Positions 15,804 to 23,418 of a stretch of 39,003 nucleotides of DNA are shown here, one piece after another. Under the pieces are notes generated by a model. That model worked only from the letters and a program-made list of their open reading frames with translations, made no database searches and had not been told where the DNA came from. The stretch's first letter is position 1, and each line of letters opens with the position of its first letter. The stretch lies in the IMG/VR virus record IMGVR_UViG_3300048111_000006, positions 1 through 39,003 of that record. One strand, written 5' to 3'. The position numbers were made by a program, and so were the translations under genes. The stretch comes from a virus.

Positions 15804-16513
15804 AACTTTACCTCTCCTGTATCTGTATCGTATTCACCGTCACGTAGGATACGTGCCAGCCTTGCTTGTTCTATTGCTACATCTTCTGATAGACCTTGTT
15901 TAGAAAACGCAGTGACCACTGTGTCCCATGAGCTATTAACTCCAAGAAGTTTATCGGCAGTAACAGAGCCAACTTTAGGACAGCCTTTGTAGTTGTCTGT
16001 GCTATCACCAACAAGAGTTTGGTAATAGAAATTATAGTCTGCACCATCTTGGTCTTGTTCATATACTTCTCCATCAATCCAGTGTTTAGCAGGGATTGTG
16101 AGTAGGTCTTTGTCCTCTGACCATATGATGGTATCTGAGGTAGGGTTGCTACCAAGTATCCCAAGGACATCATCAGCCTCCAATCCTTTATAGATTATTG
16201 TGTTGTAGTTGTCAATCAGATACTGCCTAGCCCAAGGTAATAGCATAGGCTTACGCACATCTGTCCTGTTTGCTTTATAGTATGGTGCTACCTGTTTACG
16301 AAAGTTGGTCTTGTCTGATAGGGCAAGTACACAGTCTTGTACAGGTGCTTCATCTGTCAGCTTGGATATCTGGTCATCAAGTCTTACAGCTACCTCATCT
16401 TCAAAGCAGTGTAGTGTCCATAAACCATTACCCCAATTTACTGGTGTCTCAGCAGAAGCACAGGCTTTGAAAGCTACTATGTCTGCATCAATAAGCAGTA
16501 GGGTCATCGTCAT
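15791..16513 (-). CDS. 5'-3' exonuclease, gp6/FEN-like
   Basis: A 240-residue protein with L-L-L-I-D-A-D-I-V-A-F near the start (first metal-binding Asp). Y-K-G-L-E-A-D-D-V-L-G-I-L follows (conserved acidic cluster, about 108-120), then I-I-W-S-E-D-K-D-L and V-G-D-S-T-D-N-Y-K-G-C-P-K-V-G, the helix-hairpin-helix/acidic region typical of 5'-3' exonucleases. T7 gp6 (about 300 residues) degrades host DNA and removes RNA primers. Either of two in-frame ATGs (16513 or 16507) may start it; the second is better spaced from AAAGG. Confidence 0.92.
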   Translation of the reverse strand: MTMTLLLIDADIVAFKACASAETPVNWGNGLWTLHCFEDEVAVRLDDQISKLTDEAPVQDCVLALSDKTNFRKQVAPYYKANRTDVRKPMLLPWARQYLIDNYNTIIYKGLEADDVLGILGSNPTSDTIIWSEDKDLLTIPAKHWIDGEVYEQDQDGADYNFYYQTLVGDSTDNYKGCPKVGSVTADKLLGVNSSWDTVVTAFSKQGLSEDVAIEQARLARILRDGEYDTDTGEVKLWMS

Positions 16514-16694
16514 TATCCTTTCTTAGTTCTGGTTCGTCTTCATCTTTTAACTGTGACAGTGTAACCACTTTGATACCTGTCATCACTTGTACGTAGTCAA
16601 GATATGATTCAACAATCCACTTGATACATAGTACAAAGGTGACACCTGCAAAGCTTATGGTACACACCATCTTGAAAAAGAAATCAAAGTCCAT
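16488..16694 (-). CDS. Small single-span membrane protein
   Basis: A 68-residue protein with a hydrophobic segment MVCTISFAGVTFVLCIKWIV (residues 9-28) and an acidic C-terminus (D-E-D-E-P-E-L-R-K-D-N-D-D-D). It overlaps the GIY-YIG-like gene by 11 bases and the exonuclease gene by 26 bases. No recognised family. An inner-membrane location is predicted; the role is unknown. Confidence 0.68.
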   Translation of the reverse strand: MDFDFFFKMVCTISFAGVTFVLCIKWIVESYLDYVQVMTGIKVVTLSQLKDEDEPELRKDNDDDPTAY

Positions 16695-17274
16695 GCTGGA
16701 TACACTCCTTTGCCTGACCTACTGACATCTTGAACCACTCACCCCTACGCTCTGCAATCTTACCAGCTTGCTTGTGAGCAAGGGCTTCTGTCTTACGTCT
16801 GTCTTCTGTAGACACAGAGTACATTAGCTTGTAGTCACGTAGTGGACTGCTAGTCTGGTAACCATTGAGCCTATCTTCTGCGTCAATAGCCATGCCAATC
16901 TTAACCCACTCAGGCCATGCTGAGTTAGTAATGATGTACACCTGACCTTCTTTACTACGAGTGTAGTTCTCCAAGCTAGAGAAAGCGGCATCGTTGAATG
17001 ACTTGTACCTACCTGCTTTCCACAGAGGGTGTGACTTAGGTACGTACTTACCATTAACGTACATGGTAATGTTCTTCTTATTGTGTGAGGCTAGTCTACG
17101 TCTGCCGTTAGCTTGTCCGTAGTACCACCACTCACCGTCTTCAAAGACACAGTTAATGTTAGTGGGTGTCTGCCCAGTTGCTTCCGTACTTGTAGTCACT
17201 GTCAAGTCTACATCTGAAGTTGAACTGCTGTTCTGTGTCTCGCATACATCGTTGAATAATTCTGCCTGTCTCAT
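16684..17274 (-). CDS. GIY-YIG-like (T5orf172/MUG113-type) nuclease-domain protein
   Basis: A 196-residue protein. The C-terminal half (residues 109-190) reads G-Q-V-Y-I-I-T-N ... W-V-K-I-G-M-A-x-D-A-E-D-R-L-N-G-Y-Q-T-S-S-P ... E-x-L-A-H-K-Q-A-G-K-x-A-E-R-R-G-E-W-F-K, the pattern of T5orf172-type GIY-YIG domains (Y-I-x(n)-K-I-G, Arg, C-terminal E-W-F). The N-terminal half contains a W-W-Y-Y-G-Q-A-N-G-R-R-R-L-A segment that may bind DNA. Its start at ATG 17274 lies inside the DNA polymerase gene, overlapping it by 116 bases in another frame, with GAAGGG 11-12 bases upstream. It may be a homing-type or recombination nuclease; cleavage is not shown. Confidence 0.75.
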   Translation of the reverse strand: MRQAELFNDVCETQNSSSTSDVDLTVTTSTEATGQTPTNINCVFEDGEWWYYGQANGRRRLASHNKKNITMYVNGKYVPKSHPLWKAGRYKSFNDAAFSSLENYTRSKEGQVYIITNSAWPEWVKIGMAIDAEDRLNGYQTSSPLRDYKLMYSVSTEDRRKTEALAHKQAGKIAERRGEWFKMSVGQAKECIQHGL

Positions 17275-18865
17275 CTTCTTGTCCCTTCTTAACTAGTAGC
17301 TGTACCTCATCGTGTACAAACGCTACGATTGTTGCATCTAAGTTAGCTTCCTTGATAGCATCGGCAATGCGAACATACCAAGTTTTACAAATGATTGCGC
17401 CACAACTTTGAAGTAAAGTATTAAGTGCCGCATGACTGTGACGTATGGGTATGACACGTCCGTCAAGTCCCTTAATCCAGCCACGTTTTTCTGCCGCATC
17501 AGATACGGCATCCTTCAGATACTTTAGTGCAGGTAGTTTAGTTAGAAATTTTTTCTTGATTTTTCTACCTTCACCTGAACCCTTACCAATAATCTTACCA
17601 ATCTTCTCATCACCTGCACCATAAAGAAATCCATAGATGAATGTCTTGGCGTTGGAACGAGTAGGTAGACCAGCCGCTTCTTGGTTGGTGGTATGCACGT
17701 CACCCTCAAGGACTACCTTAGAGTAACTACCGTCATCATAGGATGCCATGTAATGAGCAAGGCAACGTAGCTCAAGGCCAGAAGCATCAGCACCCAGAAG
17801 ACTGTACCCTTCGGGGGCATGAAACAAAGACCGACACTCAGTGCCATACTCTGCACCCACACTAGGGACTTGGGCAACATTCGGATTGTTGTGCGTACAG
17901 CGTGAAGTAACTGCACCCATATGATTGACACGTCCATGTATCTTACCATCCTTCTGTAGTTTAAGCCATGCTTGTTTGCCAGTACCAAGCTGACCGATAC
18001 GTTTATTGAGTAGTAGGTACTCGTTCAGTAGTTTAGCCTCAGGCATATCAATACCTGCAAGCACTGTCTCATCTACCTTAGGGTCACCGTTATCAGTAAA
18101 CACATCGGGTTGCCAACCACGCTTCATCAGTCGGTCAGCAATCTGCTGTCGTGATGCTGGATTGAATGGTATAACTTTAGTCTTAGTCTTAAGCTCCACT
18201 AGTGTAGGCTCAAACGTATCCTGTAGTTCCTGTTCAATCGTCATCTTGCGTGACTGTAGCTTGGTGAACAGAGCCTCTGCTTCTTCCACGTTGAATGGAA
18301 AGCCAGTGTTCTCTTGTTCAAACAGAAGTGTGTGAAGCTTCTGTTCTAAGTCGAGGGCTTCTTGGTTGAAGTCTTTGGACTTGATTCTTTTGTAGAGGGT
18401 TGCTGTGACTTGTGTGTCTTGGACACAGTAGTCGAGCATTTCCTGCGTGAATACTGCAAAGCTTTCTGTACCGTTGTTAAACGCACCTTTTAATTCTCCT
18501 AGTCTGACACCCCATGCTTTGAGGCTATGGCTTCCAATTAATTTAGATTCAAACTTACCCTTCTGATATAACTTGTAGTCTAGTTCTTTTAAGTTAGGCC
18601 AGATGGTACGAGAGTATACCAAAGTGTCAAGCAGTTGTCCATCATACTCAAAGTCATACAGCTTCTTCAATACTTGTAGGTCATACGAAATAATGTTATG
18701 ACCTATCAGCATCTCTGCTTGTTTGAGAAAGTCTAGACCTTCCTTGATACTGTCGGGGTCAAAGGTGTGTACCTCATCGGTATCAATATCCCTTGTTACT
18801 ATACACCACACTTGTGAGACTTGCTCAAGCAGGTGGTCTGCTTCGATATCAAATATCAGTTTCAT
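17159..18865 (-). CDS. DNA polymerase, family A, T7 gp5-like
   Basis: I start at ATG 18865 (MKLIFDIEAD), with GGAG seven bases upstream; a GTG at 18880 would add five residues and absorb the ribosome binding site. The exonuclease domain has D-I-E-A (residues 6-9), H-N-I-I-S-Y-D and Y-C-V-Q-D-T. The polymerase domain has L-G-A-D-A-S-G-L-E-L-R-C-L-A (palm Asp), the finger helix R-S-N-A-K-T-F-I-Y-G-F-L-Y-G-A-G, and V-H-D-E-V-Q (second palm Asp). The product is 568 residues against 704 in T7. Much of the difference lies between exonuclease and palm, where the T7 thioredoxin-binding loop should be: here E-L-K-T-K-T-K-V-I-P-F-N-P-A-S-R runs on with almost no insertion. It works with the primase-helicase and SSB at the fork. 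Confidence 0.96.
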   Translation of the reverse strand: MKLIFDIEADHLLEQVSQVWCIVTRDIDTDEVHTFDPDSIKEGLDFLKQAEMLIGHNIISYDLQVLKKLYDFEYDGQLLDTLVYSRTIWPNLKELDYKLYQKGKFESKLIGSHSLKAWGVRLGELKGAFNNGTESFAVFTQEMLDYCVQDTQVTATLYKRIKSKDFNQEALDLEQKLHTLLFEQENTGFPFNVEEAEALFTKLQSRKMTIEQELQDTFEPTLVELKTKTKVIPFNPASRQQIADRLMKRGWQPDVFTDNGDPKVDETVLAGIDMPEAKLLNEYLLLNKRIGQLGTGKQAWLKLQKDGKIHGRVNHMGAVTSRCTHNNPNVAQVPSVGAEYGTECRSLFHAPEGYSLLGADASGLELRCLAHYMASYDDGSYSKVVLEGDVHTTNQEAAGLPTRSNAKTFIYGFLYGAGDEKIGKIIGKGSGEGRKIKKKFLTKLPALKYLKDAVSDAAEKRGWIKGLDGRVIPIRHSHAALNTLLQSCGAIICKTWYVRIADAIKEANLDATIVAFVHDEVQLLVKKGQEDETGRIIQRCMRDTEQQFNFRCRLDSDYKYGSNWADTH

Positions 18866-18883
18866 TCTGTGTCTCCGCACTAG

Positions 18884-20488
18884 TTAAAATTCAGGGTCTG
18901 TGTCATCCTCTTCAAACATTACCTCTACCATACGTCCTGTCTCTTTGACATATTCGAGGGAACAACACAGTCCTGTCTCGCCTGACCATCTGTTCTTCAA
19001 CACACGGACATGGCTTATATGTGGGTTGTCATCGTCTTGTTGGTTACGCTCAAGACCAATGACCATATCACTTAGCTGACCGATTGCGGCAGAACCACGT
19101 AGTTGTGCTAGTGATGTTTGTGCGCCATCCTCATGGCCTCTGTCACCTGACGGACGCTTGAGGTGTGAGATAAGTAGCAAGCCACAGTTCAACTCTTCAA
19201 CCAAGGCACGTAACCTTGTCATTGTATTGTCGATTAGCCTACGCTCATCTCCACCTTCAAGCCCTGAGACAACAATAGAAATGTGGTCAAGAATAATATA
19301 ACTAGCACCACAACCCCTGACCAAGTAACGAATCTTGGATAGAAGGTTATCACTGTCAGTACTGCCCCAATGGTCATAGAGATATACTCTACCAGAGCCA
19401 ACAGTATTGTTGAAAGCATCCCTCATCTCCTCTTCAGGTACTTCGTTGTCTTGTCTTAGGTGTAACGGCTTGTTCAATTCCAGAGACATCAGACCCAAGG
19501 CAGTACGCTTTACGTTCTCCTCTAGTGCAATGTACCCTAGTGTCTCACCGTTCTTGATAAGACCAAACGCCAGTTCCCTAGCAAGTTGTGACTTACCAAT
19601 GCCTGACCCTGCCGTGATAGTTACAATCTCACCACGTCTACAACCACCTGTCTTCTCCTGCAATCCTACGTATGAGTAGGGTACAGACTGCTTGTCTTCG
19701 GTGGTAGTTACTGTATCCCACAGGTCAACACCTGCAACGATACCATCAGGACGATAGGTCTTAGCTGACCACACGGCATCAATCAGTTCCTCTGTCCTAC
19801 CTGCTTGCATCATATCACTAGCATCCTTGAGGGGAAGCTTGGCAATCTTAGCCTTGTTAGGTGGTAGGATGTTGGCTACATCAATAGCCGCCTTGTGTCC
19901 TGCCTCATCATTGTCAAACATAAGGACAATGGTGTCGTAGTTACATAGCCAATCCAGTGCCTTACTTACTGCCTTCTTAGCTGAGTGACAACCCTGAGGT
20001 AGTGATACCACAGGCCACTTGTTGTCAAAGCATTGGCTCAACGAGAGAGCATCAAGCTCACCCTCAACAATAGTAATCATCTTACCACTGTCTCTTGCAA
20101 GATGCTCACCATACAGGTTTACATTCTTGATATCGCCTAGCACAGTGAAGTCTTTGTTAGGAAAGCGTAGCTTCTGTGCTTGCAGTTTACCCTGCCTGTC
20201 ATAGAAGTTTGCTACCTGTACCTTACTACCCTTGTAGGTAGAGACACCATACTGCCAGTGCTTGGCTGTCTTCTCGTTAATCTTCCGCTTGTTTAGTTGC
20301 CCAATATCTATATCGAGAAACGTACTATTTGTTTGTGTTGTCACTGCAATCACTCCTTCATTGTCTGCTGGTGTCAGCGTCTGGCAAGAGAAGCAGTAGT
20401 GTTTACCATCTGAATACTCAGCATTGGCATCACTACTGCCACAGTGAGGACAGGCTACGTGCCTGATGAACTCGCTGTTATCTTCCAC
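18884..20488 (-). CDS. Primase-helicase, T7 gp4-like
   Basis: A 534-residue bifunctional replication protein. The N-terminal zinc-binding domain C-P-H-C (13-16) and C-F-S-C (32-35) reads primer recognition sites. The TOPRIM part has I-V-E-G-E-L-D-A-L-S and V-L-M-F-D-N-D-E-A-G-H. The RecA-type helicase has Walker A G-S-G-I-G-K-S (about residue 293) and Walker B Y-I-I-L-D-H-I-S-I-V-V-S. The C-terminus is acidic (F-E-E-D-D-T-D-P-E-F), as in T7 gp4, where it contacts the polymerase. T7 gp4 has 566 residues. It sits 18 bases before the DNA polymerase start. Confidence 0.96.
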   Translation of the reverse strand: MEDNSEFIRHVACPHCGSSDANAEYSDGKHYCFSCQTLTPADNEGVIAVTTQTNSTFLDIDIGQLNKRKINEKTAKHWQYGVSTYKGSKVQVANFYDRQGKLQAQKLRFPNKDFTVLGDIKNVNLYGEHLARDSGKMITIVEGELDALSLSQCFDNKWPVVSLPQGCHSAKKAVSKALDWLCNYDTIVLMFDNDEAGHKAAIDVANILPPNKAKIAKLPLKDASDMMQAGRTEELIDAVWSAKTYRPDGIVAGVDLWDTVTTTEDKQSVPYSYVGLQEKTGGCRRGEIVTITAGSGIGKSQLARELAFGLIKNGETLGYIALEENVKRTALGLMSLELNKPLHLRQDNEVPEEEMRDAFNNTVGSGRVYLYDHWGSTDSDNLLSKIRYLVRGCGASYIILDHISIVVSGLEGGDERRLIDNTMTRLRALVEELNCGLLLISHLKRPSGDRGHEDGAQTSLAQLRGSAAIGQLSDMVIGLERNQQDDDNPHISHVRVLKNRWSGETGLCCSLEYVKETGRMVEVMFEEDDTDPEF

Positions 20489-20729
20489 TTGCTAGACTCT
20501 CCATCAGGTAGTCAGAAACGATACGCATCTTCTTTGCTATCGCCTTGGCTACAGGGTTGGGGTAAGTATCCACATCTTCAGCGATATCTAATCCGACATC
20601 ACGCCAATCAATCTCGCTGTAGAACTCTTCGTTATCAATGTACACTGACACACGGATACCCTTCTCGTTCATCTCTGTATTGATATCAATCTCAGATACA
20701 AACTCTTCAGTTATTTCCATCAGGCTCAT
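20478..20729 (-). CDS. Small acidic protein between endonuclease I and primase
   Basis: I start at ATG 20729 (MSLMEITEEFVSEI), where TAATG overlaps the endonuclease stop and GAGGAG lies eight bases upstream. The product has 83 residues and is rich in Glu/Asp in the N-terminal half, with V-S-V-Y-I-D-N-E-E-F-Y-S-E-I-D-W-R-D-V-G-L-D-I-A-E-D-V. No family recognised. The last codons overlap the primase start by 11 bases. Acidity and position suggest a regulator or host-protein inhibitor, without direct evidence. Confidence 0.72.
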   Translation of the reverse strand: MSLMEITEEFVSEIDINTEMNEKGIRVSVYIDNEEFYSEIDWRDVGLDIAEDVDTYPNPVAKAIAKKMRIVSDYLMESLASGR

Positions 20730-21088
20730 TACAACCACTCCTCTGGTATAGTTTCTTCTGCCCAGACAAACCCTTGTCGGTCTGCCCACTCAGCACAGGT
20801 CATCTTTGAACCGTCCTTCCTTTTCTTAGCACCCTGAATAGTAGAGTTAGCCTTTTGAAATACAAATCGTATGTCTAGGTCAGGGTACTGTGCCTTGATA
20901 GCCTTCATCTTACGCTGACTATCCTGCCTGAAGTATCCCTTCAACTCTACTATCATCTTACCAACTGCTAAGTCGGGGATGTAGTGGCGTTCCACATAGT
21001 AGGCCATCTTCTCTGGCTCATACACATATGAAACACCACGTTCATCTAGGTTCGCAATGACCCTCTCCTCAAAAGTCCCCTTCATCAC
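20729..21088 (-). CDS. Endonuclease I (Holliday junction resolvase), gp3-like
   Basis: A 119-residue protein. Catalytic residues of the T7 endonuclease I fold can be placed: an N-terminal Glu in F-E-E-R-V-I-A-N-L, then Y-I-P-D-L-A-V-G-K-M-I-V-E-L-K-G-Y-F, the P-D...E-L-K triad of this nuclease superfamily. L-D-I-R-F-V-F-Q and a C-terminal W-A-E-E-T-I-P-E-E-W-L match T7 gp3 (F-A-D-K-L-I-P-A-E-W-I). It debranches replication intermediates and helps break down host DNA. It overlaps the SSB gene by 20 bases. Confidence 0.95.
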   Translation of the reverse strand: MMKGTFEERVIANLDERGVSYVYEPEKMAYYVERHYIPDLAVGKMIVELKGYFRQDSQRKMKAIKAQYPDLDIRFVFQKANSTIQGAKKRKDGSKMTCAEWADRQGFVWAEETIPEEWL

Positions 21089-21698
21089 TAGCTACTGCAT
21101 CACCATCATCGAATACCTCAGTAGCATCGTCTTTAGCAACGGCCTCTTCTACATACCCATCCTCTACATTGAACATGGATGATGCACCACCACCATACTC
21201 TTCTAGTGTTAGTACCTGCACACCTACTAGGTGTAGCTTAACACCTACTATCTTGGTAGCAGGGATGAAGTACGTGCGAGGCTCAAAGGATACCTTGATG
21301 GTACTACCATTACCAATCATCTTATCACCAGTCATAGGTGTAAGCTTGGAATCTACAACCACAGGTTTCTGTGTGTAGGTATTACCATCTCTTCGTTTAC
21401 CTACTGCATCAAGCTTAAACTTGAACTTGATATCACCAGTTGGATTGTTCTCCTTGTCGTAGTCTTCCTCAAAGGGAAGGTGTGTGGACAGCTTATCCTT
21501 ATACTTAGGGTTCTGCTTCATCTCTTCTTCTAGTCGTTCACTTACTAGACCTTCGAGATAGTCACACATGGTTGTTGCTTCAAGTTGTGGCTTGAGTAGG
21601 TCAACTGAGTACACACCATCTGGATTGAACTTGGTGTCTGGTTCAAACACCTTAACCCACATTGCGTTACCACTTACGTTCTTAAGTTTCTTGCTCAT
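21069..21698 (-). CDS. Single-stranded DNA-binding protein, gp2.5-like
   Basis: A 209-residue protein, first gene after the middle promoter. Features of the T7 gp2.5 family are an OB-fold body (W-V-K-V-F-E-P-D-T-K-F-N-P-D-G-V-Y-S-V-D-L near residues 14-34) and F-E-P-R-T-Y-F-I-P-A-T-K-I-V-G-V-K-L. A very acidic C-terminal tail ends in Phe (D-D-G-D-A-V-A-S-D-E-G-D-F), which in T7 binds the polymerase and helicase. Length is near T7 gp2.5 (232). Confidence 0.93.
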   Translation of the reverse strand: MSKKLKNVSGNAMWVKVFEPDTKFNPDGVYSVDLLKPQLEATTMCDYLEGLVSERLEEEMKQNPKYKDKLSTHLPFEEDYDKENNPTGDIKFKFKLDAVGKRRDGNTYTQKPVVVDSKLTPMTGDKMIGNGSTIKVSFEPRTYFIPATKIVGVKLHLVGVQVLTLEEYGGGASSMFNVEDGYVEEAVAKDDATEVFDDGDAVASDEGDF

Positions 21699-21726
21699 AT
21701 AATCTCCTGTATAAGCTTTAGTTTAT

Positions 21727-21763
21727 CTTTGGGCTATAGGTCAACTTTAGGAATCACCCAAAG
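21727..21763 (-). other. 7-bp inverted repeat enclosing the middle promoter
   Basis: CTTTGGG (21727-21733) and CCCAAAG (21757-21763) are perfect complements 23 bases apart, and the 17-base promoter motif lies between them, abutting the left arm. It overlaps the RNA polymerase stop codon region. It could act as a weak terminator/processing stem in read-through transcripts or as an operator-like dyad. Confidence 0.5.
21734..21750 (-). promoter_or_regulatory. Middle phage RNA polymerase promoter (copy 2)
   Basis: Minus strand CTAAAGTTGACCTATAG, in the 55-bp gap between the RNA polymerase stop (21754) and the SSB start (21698). It is identical to the late copy at 13267-13283. Transcription would start near the final G and enter the SSB-to-reductase block. 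Confidence 0.8.
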
Positions 21764-23418
21764 AAATAATTAGATTCCAATACCCTATCTAAATCTAACC
21801 CACCTGTCAATGGTGGTTGTGGTATAGAACTATCACCGATAGTCTCTACTGCATGGTCACGTAACTCCTGTAGTACGTCATGTTCTTTATACATATCTAC
21901 AAAAGCTTCCCTCAGTATGCGGCTCATGATATCCATGTTAGGACTGTGTGTCCCATAGCTATCATGCACCATGCTGAAGTCCATCATGTTCTTATCCATA
22001 CACTGGTTGATAGTCAAGGTCAAGGCTGAAGCATCCAGTGAATGGATGAAGTTAGGCGATGCCCCTGTTGAGATGCGTGACTTGTTCACTGTGTCCTGCA
22101 ACTCCTGTTGGTAACTTAGGTATACTAGATTACCATCAACGTGTGTCTTGATAAGACGCTTCTTGGTATTGAAGTATGGTTGCACCACAAGAAAGTCTGT
22201 TGGTGTTACCCACTCCATGTGTCTGTTAGCCTCACCATAGTGCTTGCCTACCACCTTCACGTAGTCCATGACCTGACGTGCTGATGAGATAGTATCGTTG
22301 ATGCCCTGCCACACATGACCTGCTAGGTACAGACCTGCTTGGAATAGGTCATCACCAAACGGATTGGCTACACCCTTCTTCTCTATCCTGTCAGCGATAG
22401 CCTCTTGGATATACTCCCGACAGGCGTGTTGTGTACCTGAGTATGGTACAATCATCACTGGTCTTTTAGTTATAGACCTGTCGATACCGAATGTCAAGCA
22501 CGTTTGTGCAAGTTCGTTACCCTCTTGTGCATCCTTCTGTACCAGTGCCACTGCCTTGTCTGCTACATCTGCATAGATATCAGCAGGTTTATCAGACGGT
22601 ATTAGGTTGGTAGCCTTGCCACCTACCTCATCCCTGAGGATGGCTGACAGGTGTTGCAGTCCATTACATGAACCGTCTGCCGCACATGGTAGGTGAGTAT
22701 AGAAACCCCACCCCTCACGCAGTAGACCGTACCACTCAAAGCACCAGCCTAAGAACTGCCATGTCTTGTCTGCTTCCTGCCACCATGTGTAGTCCAGTGG
22801 GTTCTCAGCAGTCTTAACGATGTTGTCCTCATTATCCCATGCCCACTTGACACGTTCATCAAACGATACCTTATCATTACCAAACAGGTTAGCACCATGA
22901 ATGGCAAGCCAGTAAGCATCGTCAAAGTTATTGATTGGAAACCCATTGTTGAATAGCAATAGAGCCTTGCCCCAATCAGCCACCTGTGGTGACATGAAAC
23001 TTTCTACTGGATATTTTCTTGAACGGAAATCTAACTGCCATACAAAGTAAAACTCTGGATAGTTAGCGTACTGTTCTGCTAGTTGTATTGTCCGTTCAAC
23101 TTGCAACCTACGAGACATGGACTTACCATTGAATGTATAGATACTATTGCGTGTCTTTGCCCACTCTCTATACTTCTGTATCTCAGCATCGTCCATATCC
23201 TGAGGGTCTTTCTTGAATGGATACTCTGGCAGGTCAAGGTCATAACGAGGTGGCAACCCTGCCCACTCTTGATTACTATCCCATGCCTTACGCATCACGT
23301 CAAGTACACCCTTATCAATCGTCCATGCTGTACGTTGTAGTCCATTGACTGCCCTGTACTCAAGGCTCATGTCCTGATTGCGTAGTCTGTTTAGGTATTC
23401 TCTACTGCTCTTCTTCAA
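21754..23418 (-). CDS. Single-subunit RNA polymerase, C-terminal (catalytic) fragment
   Basis: A 554-residue ORF homologous to T7 gp1 from about residue 300 to the end. Catalytic landmarks are present: A-D-G-S-C-N-G-L-Q-H (first metal Asp), R-S-I-T-K-R-P-V-M-I-V-P-Y-S-G (the finger Lys and Tyr), and M-V-H-D-S-Y-G-T-H (second Asp). A specificity-loop region lies around H-V-D-G-N-L-V-Y-L-S, and the C-terminus L-E-S-N-Y-F-F-G parallels T7 L-E-S-D-F-A-F-A. The only usable start is TTG 23418, overlapping the TGA of the N-terminal fragment (TTGA), with GAGG five bases upstream. The frame is closed by TAG twelve codons upstream. It needs the upstream ORF for a complete enzyme. Confidence 0.92.
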   Translation of the reverse strand: MKKSSREYLNRLRNQDMSLEYRAVNGLQRTAWTIDKGVLDVMRKAWDSNQEWAGLPPRYDLDLPEYPFKKDPQDMDDAEIQKYREWAKTRNSIYTFNGKSMSRRLQVERTIQLAEQYANYPEFYFVWQLDFRSRKYPVESFMSPQVADWGKALLLFNNGFPINNFDDAYWLAIHGANLFGNDKVSFDERVKWAWDNEDNIVKTAENPLDYTWWQEADKTWQFLGWCFEWYGLLREGWGFYTHLPCAADGSCNGLQHLSAILRDEVGGKATNLIPSDKPADIYADVADKAVALVQKDAQEGNELAQTCLTFGIDRSITKRPVMIVPYSGTQHACREYIQEAIADRIEKKGVANPFGDDLFQAGLYLAGHVWQGINDTISSARQVMDYVKVVGKHYGEANRHMEWVTPTDFLVVQPYFNTKKRLIKTHVDGNLVYLSYQQELQDTVNKSRISTGASPNFIHSLDASALTLTINQCMDKNMMDFSMVHDSYGTHSPNMDIMSRILREAFVDMYKEHDVLQELRDHAVETIGDSSIPQPPLTGGLDLDRVLESNYFFG

